The notes under the pieces: generated by a model
The model's database searches: none
What the model saw: the letters and a program-made list of their open reading frames with translations, nothing else
What the model was told of the DNA's origin: nothing
Part shown: piece after piece, positions 46,427-59,200 of the stretch
Numbering within the stretch: position 1 is the first letter of the stretch
Layout of the letters: each line of letters starts with the position of its first letter
Assembly (NCBI RefSeq): GCF_037975245.1
Contig: NC_092577.1
Coordinates: 35,642,898 to 35,706,897 of the forward strand
Length of the DNA stretch: 64,000 nt
Source of the DNA: Apostichopus japonicus
Taxonomy: Eukaryota; Echinodermata; Holothuroidea; Aspidochirotida; Stichopodidae
Direction: 5' to 3'
Translations under genes and position numbers: made by a program

Positions 46427-46996
46427 CTTGTAAACACGATATTTCAGGAGGGAAGCTTAGACCATCTCATATTTGGTGATTAGGTGTACTACCTTTAGTA
46501 GAAGAAGCCTATTGTTTCTAGAGAAGGACAAAAGTCATAATGGGTCACCAGGGGTTAAATTGTGAAAACCTTGTAAACACGATATCTCAAGAAAGGGAGC
46601 TTGGATCAATCTTGTATTTCGTGTGAAGGAGAACCACATTAAGTAGAAGTCTTTTGTTGATTGTGGAGGTCAGAGTTCATTTGGTGTCACTAGGGGTGAA
46701 ATTGTGACAACCTTGTAAACACGATATCTCAAGAAGGGAAGCTTGGATAAATCTTGTATTTCGTGTGAAGGAGAACCACATTAAGTAGAAGTCTTTTGTT
46801 GATTGTGGAGGTCAGAGTTCATTTGGTGTCACTAGGGGTGAAATTGTGACAACCTTGTAAACACGATATCTCAAGAAGGGAAGCTTGGATCAATCTTGTA
46901 TTCCGTGTAAAGCAGTACCACATTAAGTAGAAGTCTTTTGCTTTTTGTGGAGGTCAAAGATAATTTGGAGTCACCAGAGGCCAAATTGTGGAAACA
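46427..46996 (+). repeat. Four-copy tandem repeat, 142-143 bp unit
   Basis: Units begin CTTGTAAACACGATAT at about 46,427, 46,569, 46,711 and 46,853. The two middle units are almost identical; the outer two are diverged, as expected for an array homogenised at its centre. The middle units contain AGGTCAGAGTTCA (46,667-46,679 and 46,809-46,821). Confidence 0.85.
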
Positions 46997-47428
46997 TTGT
47001 TTTATAATCTACCGTATCTACCACCGACCAGCCTGTTTGATAACATGTGCGTTACGCCCTATAGGAATAAGAGGCTGTTGGCATTGGAAATAAGCTTATG
47101 GGCATCCGTATAGAGCTATAGAGTATAGAGGCTTAGCTGCTTATTTATGATTTCTGCGACATGTTTTACTTTGTTCATAACTTACTTTTGGTAGTAATAA
47201 GGTTTAAATTCCATACCCCACAGAAACAAAGTTTTCCAATGTGCAATTACTTAGCACCATGTATCTGCCTAAGTGCCTAATCTTTTGTTCATAGAAAGTA
47301 TTGATGTTGTAGGTCTGTACTATGGAGACTTGAACATTAGTCATCGTGGCGAGTAAATTTTGCGTTTCGGCGAGTAGGCTTTAAGTCGCGGTCGCCAAAT
47401 ACCGTTAACATTTGCCAAGGCCTGAAAA

Positions 47429-47690
47429 ACCTTTAAAACATGATTTCTCCTGGTAGAAATCGTGGATACTTTTCTTAGGCTACATGGTGTATGGATTTGC
47501 CATATTGAGTACAAGAATCCTGTTGCTTGTGAAGTCAAATCTCATTTGAGGTCACCAGAGGTCAAACTCTGAAATGCCTTTTACATGGTACCTAACGTTG
47601 GGAATCGTGGATACTTCTCATACTTGATGTGTGGATGCATCACATTGAGTACAAGACCCCTGTTGTTTTTGGTGAAGGTGTATATTGTCA
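47429..47690 (+). repeat. Degenerate relatives of the 142-bp repeat
   Basis: Two units of roughly 145 and 117 bp share the same block order: an AAAACATGATTTCT-like start, a GGATACTT block, CATATTGAGTACAAGA and GGTCACCAGAGGTCAAA. They appear to be older members of the same repeat family, about 430 bp past the array. Confidence 0.55.
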
Positions 47691-49198
47691 CGTCAAGTAG
47701 ACTGACCTGTGTATACCATGCCATTGTGTAATTGTACATCAACATATTGGTTCGGACCTTTCATATTGTCACATCTATTTCTGGATTACAAGCAGAAGTC
47801 TAGTACAATGAAGCCATCGAAACCTCAATGCGTTTCGCATTCTTTTTGATGATGAAATAGTTCAGGTGTTTAATGTAAGATATATAACCTGCCATATTGT
47901 AGGAATCAATGTGATAAATACACCCTTTCCAATCATACCAAATGCATGTTATGATATTGTGACTACTCGCCCCTTTCTGTGTATGTCTTCCCATTCGCTA
48001 TACCATGCATTTATCCGTCTACTTTAGATGAACGCACCCACTCATAATGCAACCAATTAGCGTGTTACCTATGACCTTCACAGAGACATCGTATGCAGCT
48101 GAACAACTGCTTCTTATCAAACACACAGTCCATTCCACTACCACAGCCTACACTCTTATTTTACATGAGCCAAATTTGGTCATGCGTCCTAGGTGTGACA
48201 CCAGTGCCCTGAGAAACGTCTACCCGTTCGCGGCGAAAATATGCGTAAGGAATTTCCAAGGGATAAAACCTCATCTTGTCAAAAGTGTATATCCTCATAC
48301 TGTGTGTGTAAGTAGGGCTACTCTCCTAGCACAAACTTCAGCGGCTGGTACGCCGGTGCACTCTCGTTTCTCCGGATTTTATTTGGAACTTTTCTTTTCA
48401 TCCTGAAGTATTCATCAGATTCCGAGTAGATCTGACGACTTATATTTTGTTACTTCCAACTCAAGACAACGATTTTCAATTGAACAGGTAAATAGATCAG
48501 TATTCTTTGAAATACTAAAGCATTTTTAAATGAATTTTGGCTATATTCTTGGAAGGACATACATTCTTGTCCAATGTGGCTTGGAGATTCGATCTTAACT
48601 ATCTGATAATAGCTAGGAATTAGTTATTAGTATATATGAATTTGATTGACTGATTAATACTGTGATAGTCCAATGTAACTATCAATTCACTTGGAAAATA
48701 AATTGATCTTAAAGGAAAATGTAAGTAGTGTTTTTAGCCGTTACGGCGTTGATCTCGATCAACGCCAATTGTTATATAAATATATTAAGCATATATAATC
48801 ATATTTGGTTTACAGATGTATAGATCGATGGCTGTATAGATCGATAGCTCTGAAACTATGTTTGGGGTTATATATGTTAATCAGTATCATCAATGTTTTA
48901 AACGGAAACCAGAAATATTAACATGTAAAGACGGTACAGAAGGGTTCGCGTAATAAAATAGTTCTTATTGTTCTACACAGTTTTTGCTTATTCTATTGTA
49001 TGACCCATATGGTATCTTATAATATTCGCTTACCCTGGTTAAATAGAAGTCAACAAATTACCACGTGATAGATAAGAAGTTAAAAGTACCAAAACTCAAA
49101 TATGAGAGCAAAGCTTTTACATGAAATTGATTTACTACAGAAACATAAAAGAACAAAGCAAGATTTATTTTTATTTTTACACAACAAATTTGTTCTAG

Positions 49199-49350
49199 TA
49201 TTGTTCGATACAGGTGACAAACGTCTACAGCGGAATTACTACCTTCCTTACCGATTTCGAACCTCTGGACATACAATCAGCGTCCATGGCCTAGTGGTTA
49301 GGGTGTCCGCATATAAAGCGGGAGGCCCAGGTTCGAATCCCGGTGGAGGC
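49199..49350 (+). mobile_element. tRNA-derived SINE-like repeat, copy 1
   Basis: A tRNA-like fold spans 49,280-49,350: acceptor strands GCGTCCA and TGGAGGC pair at six of seven positions, box A TGGCCTAGTGG (49,287-49,297) and box B GGTTCGAATCC (49,330-49,340) match the pol III consensus exactly, and the 7-nt anticodon loop ATATAAA would give anticodon ATA. About 80 bp upstream of the tRNA-like part is also shared with copy 2, and there is no intron, so I read this as a repeat and not a functional tRNA-Tyr gene. Confidence 0.65.
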
Positions 49351-49564
49351 TCGAAGATTTTTCACTGTTCTGGGTTTTCCAACTCACTACGATTTCAATT
49401 ATATATATATATCCATTTGCTTCTGTCGTTTACCTCCATACATTAAAGTCTGTTCAAAGTATCTCATTCGAGATCCGGCTTTAGGAATCACAAATGATTT
49501 CTGGTTGGTTAGAATAATGTTTGATCTCTAGGGTAAGGCAAATATGTCACCAAAATAGAACTAA

Positions 49565-49706
49565 TATTGTTCGATACAGGTGACAATCGTCTACAGTGGA
49601 CTTACGACCTTCCTTACCGGTTTCGAACCTCTGGACATACAATCAGCGTCCATAGCCTAGTGGTTAGGGTGTTCGCATATAAAGCAGGAGGCCCGGGTTC
49701 GAATCC
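49565..49706 (+). mobile_element. tRNA-derived SINE-like repeat, copy 2
   Basis: Direct repeat of copy 1 366 bp away, from TTGTTCGATACAGGTGACAA through box B GGTTCGAATCC (49,696-49,706). Box A (TAGCCTAGTGG) is still consensus, but similarity ends after box B and the 3' acceptor strand is lost. Confidence 0.65.
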
Positions 49707-50240
49707 TTACAAAGTAGTGCCTACATTGTACATGTGTAGCTCAGAAAAGAGGCGTAGCTATACTTTTTCTTTTAGGGCTTCCAAATGTATCTTTAGGGGC
49801 AACATATTTGCTAGAAATATGTTTTCCGACAATTTCATTTTAAGAGGGGGAGGGGGGGGGGTTCAGGAGCCTGATCACCCATCCCCCAAGCCTGGCCCCG
49901 TGTCTACTCCAATGACATTAGAGCGTGTGTTACGGGAGGGGATTGGGACGGGGGTTGGGAAGGGGATTGGTAGCATGTTAAAGCGATATTAGGCTAATAT
50001 AATAAATGTCAATTTTGATACTAAACCAGTACAAGTAACACTTCATCAGATTTAAATTTATTAATGGCATAACTATATCTATATACTCTAGAGGTCACGT
50101 GGTTACATTAGATCTTATGTTGTTCTCGAGTTGCTCATGGCCGTTTGTCGTGTACCGTTTTACAGACAACACTGAACGTTTTTACCTTTCAAAGTGATGG
50201 TCTCATCAGTACTATACGATAACACCACCGATGAACGCGA

Positions 50241-50525
50241 CAGGACCGTACGCAGGGCGAAGGGGTTGCGATGGATCCCATTTTCAAGTCATTTTCCTGG
50301 GCAGAGAAATATCTGTGTTGCTGGAGACGTTGACACTAACTGCGTCACATTCTCACAAAGCAAATTGATATGACTGCAAAATAATGGACGGTTTTGCATC
50401 TACGCACCCTTACCTAAAAAATACATATATCCGGCCCTCCCTCCCCTGACATGATGTACAATAAATAGATACACACCTTTAGTAAACGCATCACCCCCAT
50501 GGGAAATCGTGCGTACGGGCCTCTA
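50241..50525. mobile_element. Possible MITE with CCGTACGCA-type inverted ends
   Basis: ACCGTACGCAGGG near 50,245 and CGTGCGTACGGGCC near 50,507 are imperfect inverted copies sharing CCGTACGCA, about 260 bp apart and in C/G-rich ends typical of small DNA elements. No target duplication was confirmed. Confidence 0.35.
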
Positions 50526-52572
50526 TGGAATATCTGATAACATTGTAACTGCAAAATCTGGATTAAAATTAGTTTTAAATACAGTTGAAGTTACAAATGT
50601 CTGGATACGGTATGCTGAATTCGTTCGATTACAACCATGAGTTTCAGGATATTACCAATTATTTCTCTAAGTAAAAATTTGTTGAGGACGGACGCTGTGT
50701 AGTTTTTCTTAGTTATAAAGAATTACTTTATAACGACGACACGCGCCATTCTCGAATGATTTTGAATTTTATAATGTTGATATTTTCCTGAACGTATTCC
50801 ATTCCCTAACGACACTTGTAGAGCCGTTATTAACATTCACGGTGGTGGACCTCCGCCCCTTTACCTGCCCCTTACACTCCCCTCCCCTTCACCCCCGCTC
50901 CTTCTCCTTTTCTTGCGCTACCGTTACATAATCCTTTCAATCTCATAGCTTAAAGTTCATCTATCGAGTATCAAATTGACCTGTAATCAAATTAAACCGC
51001 AACATGTATTCGTCATGATGTAATGCATTCCTGACGCGCTTCGTACTTAGATCAACGATTATGTACTATAGGTGTAATTGCCTTTAATAGGGTTTGTAAC
51101 TTTCACATAGCGCCATGACTGAAACAATAATACGGAATGTTATCACAATTAACAACAGCAGGTTTACGATCTAAGCAAATATACAACGGTAGATTAGAGT
51201 TCAGATAGTTTAAATGCGATAGGAACAAGAACATATTTCTAACAATAATTACAATTTGCATAGCCAGTTGTTAGATTTTGTTGTTATAGTTATAGCATTG
51301 GAATGTTTGGTAATTGAAATTTAACGACTTGCGATATGTTGTGACTGTCTGTATATCTGAACAAGGCATCTGGCAATCTGGTGATGACGAAACATTCCAT
51401 TATGGTCGATAAATCAAATATGCGAAATCAAAGTTCTATGTATAATGTCGCAGTGACACATAAATGGAATTATTTCAATTCAACATGATTAATATTTACA
51501 GCCCTAGCAGTTACATTACATTATAGTATCATCAATTCAACAGACGTATACACTTGAGTGTTTCCATCATGTATATGTGCTTATGCTCGTCATGCACGTG
51601 AAAACTTTATGATAAATTTGGCGTACAGAATCTGTTTAATCAAACCAAATTCAAGCAATGGTGTCACGGTGAACGATCGGCTAGACTTGGAATTAATATC
51701 AGATTTGATAAAACTAAAACAATAGAGAATTCTGAATCTTACAAAATGACGTCATAGGTTAAGTACAGTGTATACGTCCCTTAATGTTTCTCAGGTTAAC
51801 GTTGTATTGTTCAGTAAAACACCGGATTATATTCTGCGTGGATTTCTTTAATGGTCTATACTATGGCTAATTAATGTGTCATTCAGAAACTGAAATTAGA
51901 AACCCGTCCATCTTTGAATTGAATTGTTGAAAATTCATCGTGGCTTATCTGTAATGAAATTGTTTTGCAGAACTACACTTGGTATTTATGTTCCAACTGA
52001 TGCTTTAAATCTGGAACACGTTTATTCAACTTGCCAAAGCAAACTTATTATTTTGTCAAACAACAACTCCTTTTCCTGAAGCCTACAATACCTTAAAGGG
52101 TTATTTATCATTCAAACTTTGTAATTCCAAACCTGCATTTATGATTTAAGAAATGAACTTGTAAATATCTCAGGCTCGTCGCATTAAGTGACTGGACTAC
52201 TTAGTCTAAGATAAAGACCACTAAGTCATTTCCGCAGATGTAACACAAAACTTAAGTGGAAAATATTGGCCCCATATTGCTGTAAATATATCACAAATAT
52301 GTTATGAAGAAATGGGGTCAATGTCACCAAAGGGAGGCATATTGTCCATATGAAATTAACAAGAGAATATTTTGGTTGTGCTGCTAGAATATATAGAGCT
52401 ATGAAATTATCATTTAGGCATGCACATTGCAATTGACATCATCAAGCATTGAGATTTATATCTCAACAACGGCGATAGCTACAGAACAATTTGAATCATT
52501 TACATGCTTTAGTTTCCCTTGTTAGTTAACAGATCAAGACTAATGATGTCTAAATACACACTTTAATTGTGT

Positions 52573-52670
52573 TGGCAGATAATATAAAACTTATACGGTA
52601 TTGGAGAGATTAATATGCCCCACAGTTAGGTACACCCACCGCAGTATCTTGTCCCAAACTTTAGATATGG
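52573..52670 (+). repeat. Dispersed repeat, copy 4 (diverged)
   Basis: GGCAGATAATAT, CACAGTTAGGT and AGTATCTTGTCCCAAACTTTAGA follow the same order and spacing as 3551-3647 but with many substitutions. It lies outside the receptor array. Confidence 0.45.
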
Positions 52671-55600
52671 TTCATTTAATGCACTCACCACTTTGACTGG
52701 CTTGACCTTCCCTCACTTCAGGGAGTGCGCCACAGCAGGTGATAAATGACGTCACCAGGGTAGAAATGTTTGCTTCGACTGTCATCAGCTTGCTATTTGT
52801 TCCATTGTGCTAATCAATCAGTCTCAGTGACCAGAGCGACCAGAATATCCCTTTAATAAAAGGTCAAATCTATGCATATGCCGGCCTATTTACTTTGCTT
52901 AACACCAGGGAAGGGTGGTAATTTTGTTGTCCGAAGTCTAAAGTTTCACGAATGAATACCACGGAGTAAGTAACATAAATATACAATCGGACATAACTCC
53001 TATCTTGATAGGCTCGTTCCGTTGCTGGGATGATAAAAAATAATGAAATTGATTCATTTTTATTCAGATAAGTACATTGCGCAATAATTTGTCATGTTAT
53101 GCATGGACAACGCATCGAACTGTCTTTTTTAATCAATAGTTTTCACTGATGCAATGAGGAACTGTACAAAATTGAAATGATTAAAACAGCATCCCAACAC
53201 AATTTTCGAAGGTCATACATTTCATCACTTCAATTTTTTGGTATATAGTCCATGAATAACATCACAGATTATTGTATCAATATAAAGTGAATAAATTGTC
53301 ATTTTTTTGTTAAATTTCAACGACGGACCAAGATATAAGCTGGGAGTCAGATAAAAATGTGCTTCGTTTCAATGTACTGTTTTGTATACTGCTTTTAATT
53401 CTCAGCTTTCGTTATCCCTTTAACTCTTTTTTTTTTGCTCTTATTTGACAACTTCATTAAACCGACCAAAATTACTCAAATTAAGACGAGGCACTCTACA
53501 TATTATGTCTATTTTCAATACTATGATGTAATGGTATAATATATTACGTTACGACTAATTTGGTGGGAGGATTAACCATGACATTAACTTAATAATCGAG
53601 TGCAATAATTTCTTTAATTATACCTCCTCCTTGTTTAAGACTTCGAGAATATTTTTATTTATAAGAAATCCCACCAGGCAGCCGGTTCATTTATAATGAT
53701 TGGTTATTATCCTATTTTGGTATGGTGCCGCAGGTCTGTGCGTGATCAGCGACAAAAAAATATAAATATAGAGGGAACGAAAAATTTTATGACTTGTAGA
53801 GAATTAACCCGTATGGACGAAAATGCAAAGATAAACGGAGACCGTAATTATACAGAGAGGCCATGACGTCACAGATAATGAGTGTACGTAATACAAAATA
53901 TTGGTACCGTATTATCACGGGACTGTTAGCCATCTTATGAATGCCTCAGAGTCCCATCGCTCCAATCAACCAGGACATCCCTATACAATAAAGGCTGCGA
54001 CTGCGAGTAATACCCAGACATTGCATTAAAATTATAAGTTATGCAATCGTCTGTAAACTATTTCCCCCTCCCATTGGAAGTATACAGAATGTTTCAATTA
54101 TGCCTGCAGCCGTAAGGTTACTGTTAGCATTATATACCATTCGTCAATGTACTTGCCTGAAGGGTCGCAACGGTCGCACTGAGCCATCATGTTTCTACAG
54201 GGCCGGATGCGTGGGGGGGGGGGGGGTAGATGTTATGTCGTACATGGAAGGGGTGTTGAGAATGGTTTGGTAACATGGAGTGTGATACTTTTTGCAAATT
54301 TTAAAACAATATATTGATTGCTTTTCAACTGTTTGTTTGCACCGTACATACATGTTAATATGATGTACAATTGTAAAGCAGGACTCTTTACTATTTTGTC
54401 TGCTGGTTGGAGGGAGGGGGGGGGGGTGAGTAGATCCACCTCCTTCGCAATATATATGATTGCACTCCTGCACTTGCCTGAACACAACTACTAAATGTAG
54501 TGTATTCTATAGTAGCAGCGATAATTGCAAGCGGTAAGACACGTCTGCATGGGGCATGATTCAGGCGGTTTTCAGAGACACCCAAAGTGAATCCCAGACG
54601 GTCCTCATGTGATAATAGGTCATACGTCTGAAAGACTAGCTGAACTTTTGGACTGTATGCAGTACGTACTATTTGAAAATGAACTTATTCATATTTCCTT
54701 AGCAGTTTCAATATTTTTCATAATAAAACAAATTAGGTATTTGTTTTCTTGGATTTTGTTTAGCTCACGTAAGTTATTACCAAGCATTTTAACAGACGGT
54801 CAAATTTAGCTTTTTACAAAACTATAACGTGAACAGAAAGCAAGACTAATTGGTAAAGTGAAGCAGTCAGTAGTCACGCAAGGCATGTATATGTATGGGC
54901 GTACATGTGTGGACCAGGGTTAGAGTAGCAGCTCCCTGTGTGGACTGTCATTGGTAATATGTGCGGCGTGAGTAATAACGTTGATTAAATGTTCACTAGT
55001 ATAGACAACGCGTAAGAGCACGATGGAATTCGAGTTATGCAAGGAATGTGAATGGCTCTGTGGGTTTTACTATACAAGAGCTCCAATACGGAGTGGCCAT
55101 CCTATGCTGTTAGATGCCAGCCTCTCATTATTACCTGCAGGTGTGGTATTGGGTTCAATTTCAGTGAGCTTATCGAGAATCAACTTTTCAACAACATAGC
55201 CTTTATATAGCGATCAAAGGAATACATACATACATACACGCATAGACACATATACCGTACATATATATCAATGCGCTCAAAGTTTATTACTGGCATTACT
55301 GAAGGTTTAAATCAAAACATCATCTTAATTTGTGTAATATAATGAGATACACACAGATAACATGATTTCATGTCATATGTAGTGTTGATTAAAGTTGTTT
55401 CATTAGCTAATTATTGCGATGTCAAGTGGCGTGTACATGGTTAAATGGAATAAGCGAGGAGGTACTCAAGTCCCCCCCCCCCCCCGACTGATTAAGATAC
55501 AGGGACTGAACCCTGAGGCGAATGATTTAAAAAAAAAGTTCCCATGTAGTGGGGGGGGGGGGGGCGAGCGGGGATTCTCCCCACGCCATACCGTGCATTA

Positions 55601-56254
55601 TGAGGCATAGTAAACAATAACAACAAAACAATAACAATATTAATTTGATATATAATTAGCTCTAATCGCAAGTTTGTGCTAATAAATACAGCACTGTTGA
55701 TTTTTGTGTGTGTTTGTTAAAGGTAAAATCGTGGCGCTATATTTTCGGCCTTTGAAACAATATTTCAGAATTCCGACGCTTTGGTTGTACTGCATGTACA
55801 TACTATATATTTATGTACTGTATACTATGATTTTCTTGTTAATATTCTGTCTGGGTCCCCTGCATTTTTTCCGTGCGTGACCACTCCCCCCTGCCTTCCA
55901 GAATTGTACGTGGTTGCGCCCCTGATGATCATTGAGTTTGTGTCTCCTCCAACTGATGTTTGGGCGGAAATGTATGAAAAGTGTCCACTTAATAATAGGG
56001 GTGAGGATATACATTACAAATATTCCTGAATTATAATATTAGTAGAGGCTATATATACTGCATATAATATTTACTGCAGGGTTACATGATGAACACGTAG
56101 ATGTAGATACGAACATGTATACAATTTGTATTATCTATATTAAACAACATAAACAATTGAAAGTAAGTTTATGATTTTGAAAATTGATTCATTGTTGCCA
56201 TAGTAACGGACTTTGAAACCTCATCTCTCATTCCACCTCTCTCTCTCTCTCTAG

Positions 56255-56277
56255 TTTAAACTAATCTGCTCTTGAAC
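56255..56277 (+). other. 5' UTR portion of the Ig-domain gene's first coding exon
   Basis: A CT-dinucleotide tract ending CTCTAG (56,237-56,254) looks like a splice acceptor placed 23 bp before the ATG, which implies at least one non-coding exon further upstream. The same CT run could instead be a promoter-associated repeat. Confidence 0.4.
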
Positions 56278-59200
56278 ATGGTGAAGGATTCGACACCGGT
56301 TTTCGTGCAGAAACCGCAGCTCGATCAAAGTGAGGATGGAAGAGTTCTAACCTTCACTTGTAAGATCACAGGTGAACCAAAACCTTCCTTTACCTGGTTT
56401 TTGAATGATGTCCCAGTTAAAGATGGCGGCAGATACTTCTCACAGGTAGGATTTTCTCCTAATGATATTCCATAAGTTAAGGTTTTTTGTATTGAAAGAA
56501 AAAAACACACAACCGAAAATCCTAATACCATGACTAACTTCTAGACTCATAATCTTGAAATTTAATTCTTACTAATTCGGTCACGAACTACAGGATATGA
56601 CACTGTAGACAAACCGTGCGAATGATTTTATTTGATAGAGTATAGGAGTAGTGATGCTCCATATATTCATGGTGAACAAACTGTTTTGTTCGTTCGCATA
56701 ACCAAATAAGCACAAGAAGAAACACATGAGCGCCCTCTACTTCCTGACCCCCCCTCCCACCCCGCGTTACTGGTTACGACTGACAGGTTTAGTTTCGTTA
56801 GTTTCATTTAATCAATAAAGCTCTAAATATACTTCGCGGTATTGGTCATGTTGTGCCAAGCGTTGTAATCCAGAGTGTTCTTCACCGGCCGGGCTCAACA
56901 AGGGGTCACGGTTAGAGGCTATCCTTGGGCTCAAGAAAAGCGATCGGCATCGCCACGCTCCTAACCTCTTTGTGAAATCAAAATGCTAGTAGTTATGGTA
57001 GGAGTGTGTTCATTAAACATGTCAACTAAACTTATGGGTTCTAAACAGTAGCCTAACAAGGAAGAAAGAGAAAAGAAGGGAGGAATATTTTACATGTATT
57101 CAAAACGTTAAGTTCCACATAGGTGCTAATCTTACACGAATGGCGTGCTATAGCCACCTTCTGCTAAATACATACAGCGCGCAAAACAAATTATTCGCCG
57201 TATGATCTACAATGCCTGCGACAGGGATACCATGGCCAAAGACTATCCCAACTTTGTTTGCTGGATTTGCAGTCTCGTTTCGATCCAGCCTCCGCTTTAA
57301 CAAATACAACGAGAACGACCATTTCAAACTGTATCATAGACGTTGCCGGTCAAGTTAGCTGGAACAAGACTTCCTAGCGATATTTCATGTTTAATGAGGG
57401 ACGACAATGTACTAGTCAGTTCGGCAATTGTGTCTTCAGGAATTTCACGTTTGATGCTGGAGCAGGTTTCTCGTGCATGTTTTTGTGCTACTGTTCGGTT
57501 ACACCACAGTTATTAACTGTGGTTACACTCATCGACATATACATAATAGTCTCGCTACATAGGAGGAAAACGTACCAACCAAGGAGGTGATGTTACGTGC
57601 TTCCATATATGCTGTACTAACGTACCAGTGTCAGTTCGAAATGATGAAGAGTTTCGTAAACATAAGAACACAACTATAACGGGCATTGCATTTTCGAATG
57701 CCTACGGTCACTCGTATAGATTGCATATGGCGGTCACTTATCAGTTTACGAACCTCTTACGGGCAGCTACGGCAAGGAGACGTGTGTTGCTAAGGAACAG
57801 CTTATCGTGTTATCTGCTGCTCGTGTTTATGTACATTGTGTATGTACACCCCTGATGCGCTACCCGACATCCAGCTGCAGTTTGATTATTTGAAGAAAAT
57901 AACCATTTTGGAATTGGAAATTGTACTAAACATTGCAAAAAGAAGAAGAAGAAAGAAAAGATACCACTAAATTAAATTCCTTTATTCGCGTTGCAGGACA
58001 ATATCATCTATATGCGGTCGTAGCGTTAGAGGTATTGTGCACATACCAGCTGGGGTTCGATAAGAGTTAAAATGATATTAGTCTGGTGGCAGACAATGTA
58101 CGTGACACTTATATAGAAAAGTTCTTCCACACTGTTAGTTCAAACCCCCATCTCAATATTGTCAACTCCAGAATTGGTTGATTTAAAAATGGAACATATT
58201 TTGACCGGCCGGCTGTAACCTCGATTCTTCCCTGGAATAGATGATAGATCATAACTTTGTGATCTCTGATGTCATAACGTCACGTGTTTCTTCAGAGGCT
58301 TAATTTTTCTATTATGATCGCAGTTGATCCGTCCTTGAAACTTGATACATTTTGGAATGTCTGTTTAATTGCCAATTGAGGTTCTTTGTATTTAGAATTA
58401 CGTCAGAATTAAATCAGAATGCAACTGTGTTGTAGAAATATTATGGTCTTCTGCAAATGAGTGAGTGAAATATTATTTAAAAAAAAACAAGTGTACTACC
58501 GTAATGACATCACTCACCATTCCGTTGCCAGATGCATTCACAAATACCACCAAATTAAAGATAAAATCATATCTTCGCCATACAATATGCTATAAGGATA
58601 ATGATGCCATTTTGAACCAGGTTATAGAAGAGATGCAGACATTTTCTTGCATTTATGAATCAATCATCGTCTGCTAATGGGCTATCCCTTTAAGTGCTAA
58701 CCATGGCGCATGTCACGTGACCCATGTGATTGGTACGTGGTTTTGCGAGTCTCCTAATCGGTCAAGATTTATCGGATGTTCATTCATACTTAGTAAAGAT
58801 TCCTAAATCCTATTGGTCCATTCAGGTCAGCTGACCGTGGTTAATGCTGTGAGTAACGCACGGTAAAATTACGGGGCATCACTTTAATAAATCTTTGGTT
58901 ATATGTAACCAAAAATGTTTTGTTTTATGATTTCCCCCCCACACAAATGGTAGTGTATGAATGAACGGGGTTAACCCCTTATTTACACTACTGTTGTGTC
59001 CTCGCGGTGTCTCGGCTGGTCCGGATACGATGAGTGTGCAGTCGGCCTAACGTTAATAGCCTACAGTACCTAACTTAGATTATCATGAAAAAGTTGCCAA
59101 ACCAACCAATCCTTAACCTACGGAAGTTCGACGGGTTCTATAATTGCAATTATGTCTGCATTGTCTCAAGGATGAGTAGTAATGCTTTTCGCTAAATTTT

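Larger units (their letters stand above)
45203..56254. other. Gene-poor intergenic stretch, 11 kb
   Basis: No convincing gene. Contents: an (AT)n block, GT-rich DNA, a 142-bp tandem array with a degenerate cousin, a pair of tRNA-derived repeats, a possible MITE, a diverged dispersed repeat, and several poly-G or poly-C tracts (about 49,842-49,861, 54,213-54,226, 54,414-54,427, 55,471-55,484, 55,551-55,563). A 119-codon open frame at 48,047-48,406 starts at an ATG but shows no recognisable domain. Confidence 0.5.

Noticed and set aside
46427..46996. CRISPR-like array
   Set aside because: Repeat units are directly abutting with no unique spacers, and the genome is clearly eukaryotic.
48047..48406. 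119-codon frame starting with a real ATG
   Set aside because: No recognisable domain, no paralogue in the window and no splice context; kept only as an unassigned open frame.
49280..49350. Functional tRNA-Tyr gene
   Set aside because: The anticodon would be ATA where animals use GTA, there is no intron, one acceptor pair is mismatched and a second truncated copy with the same flank lies close by. A tRNA-derived repeat fits better.
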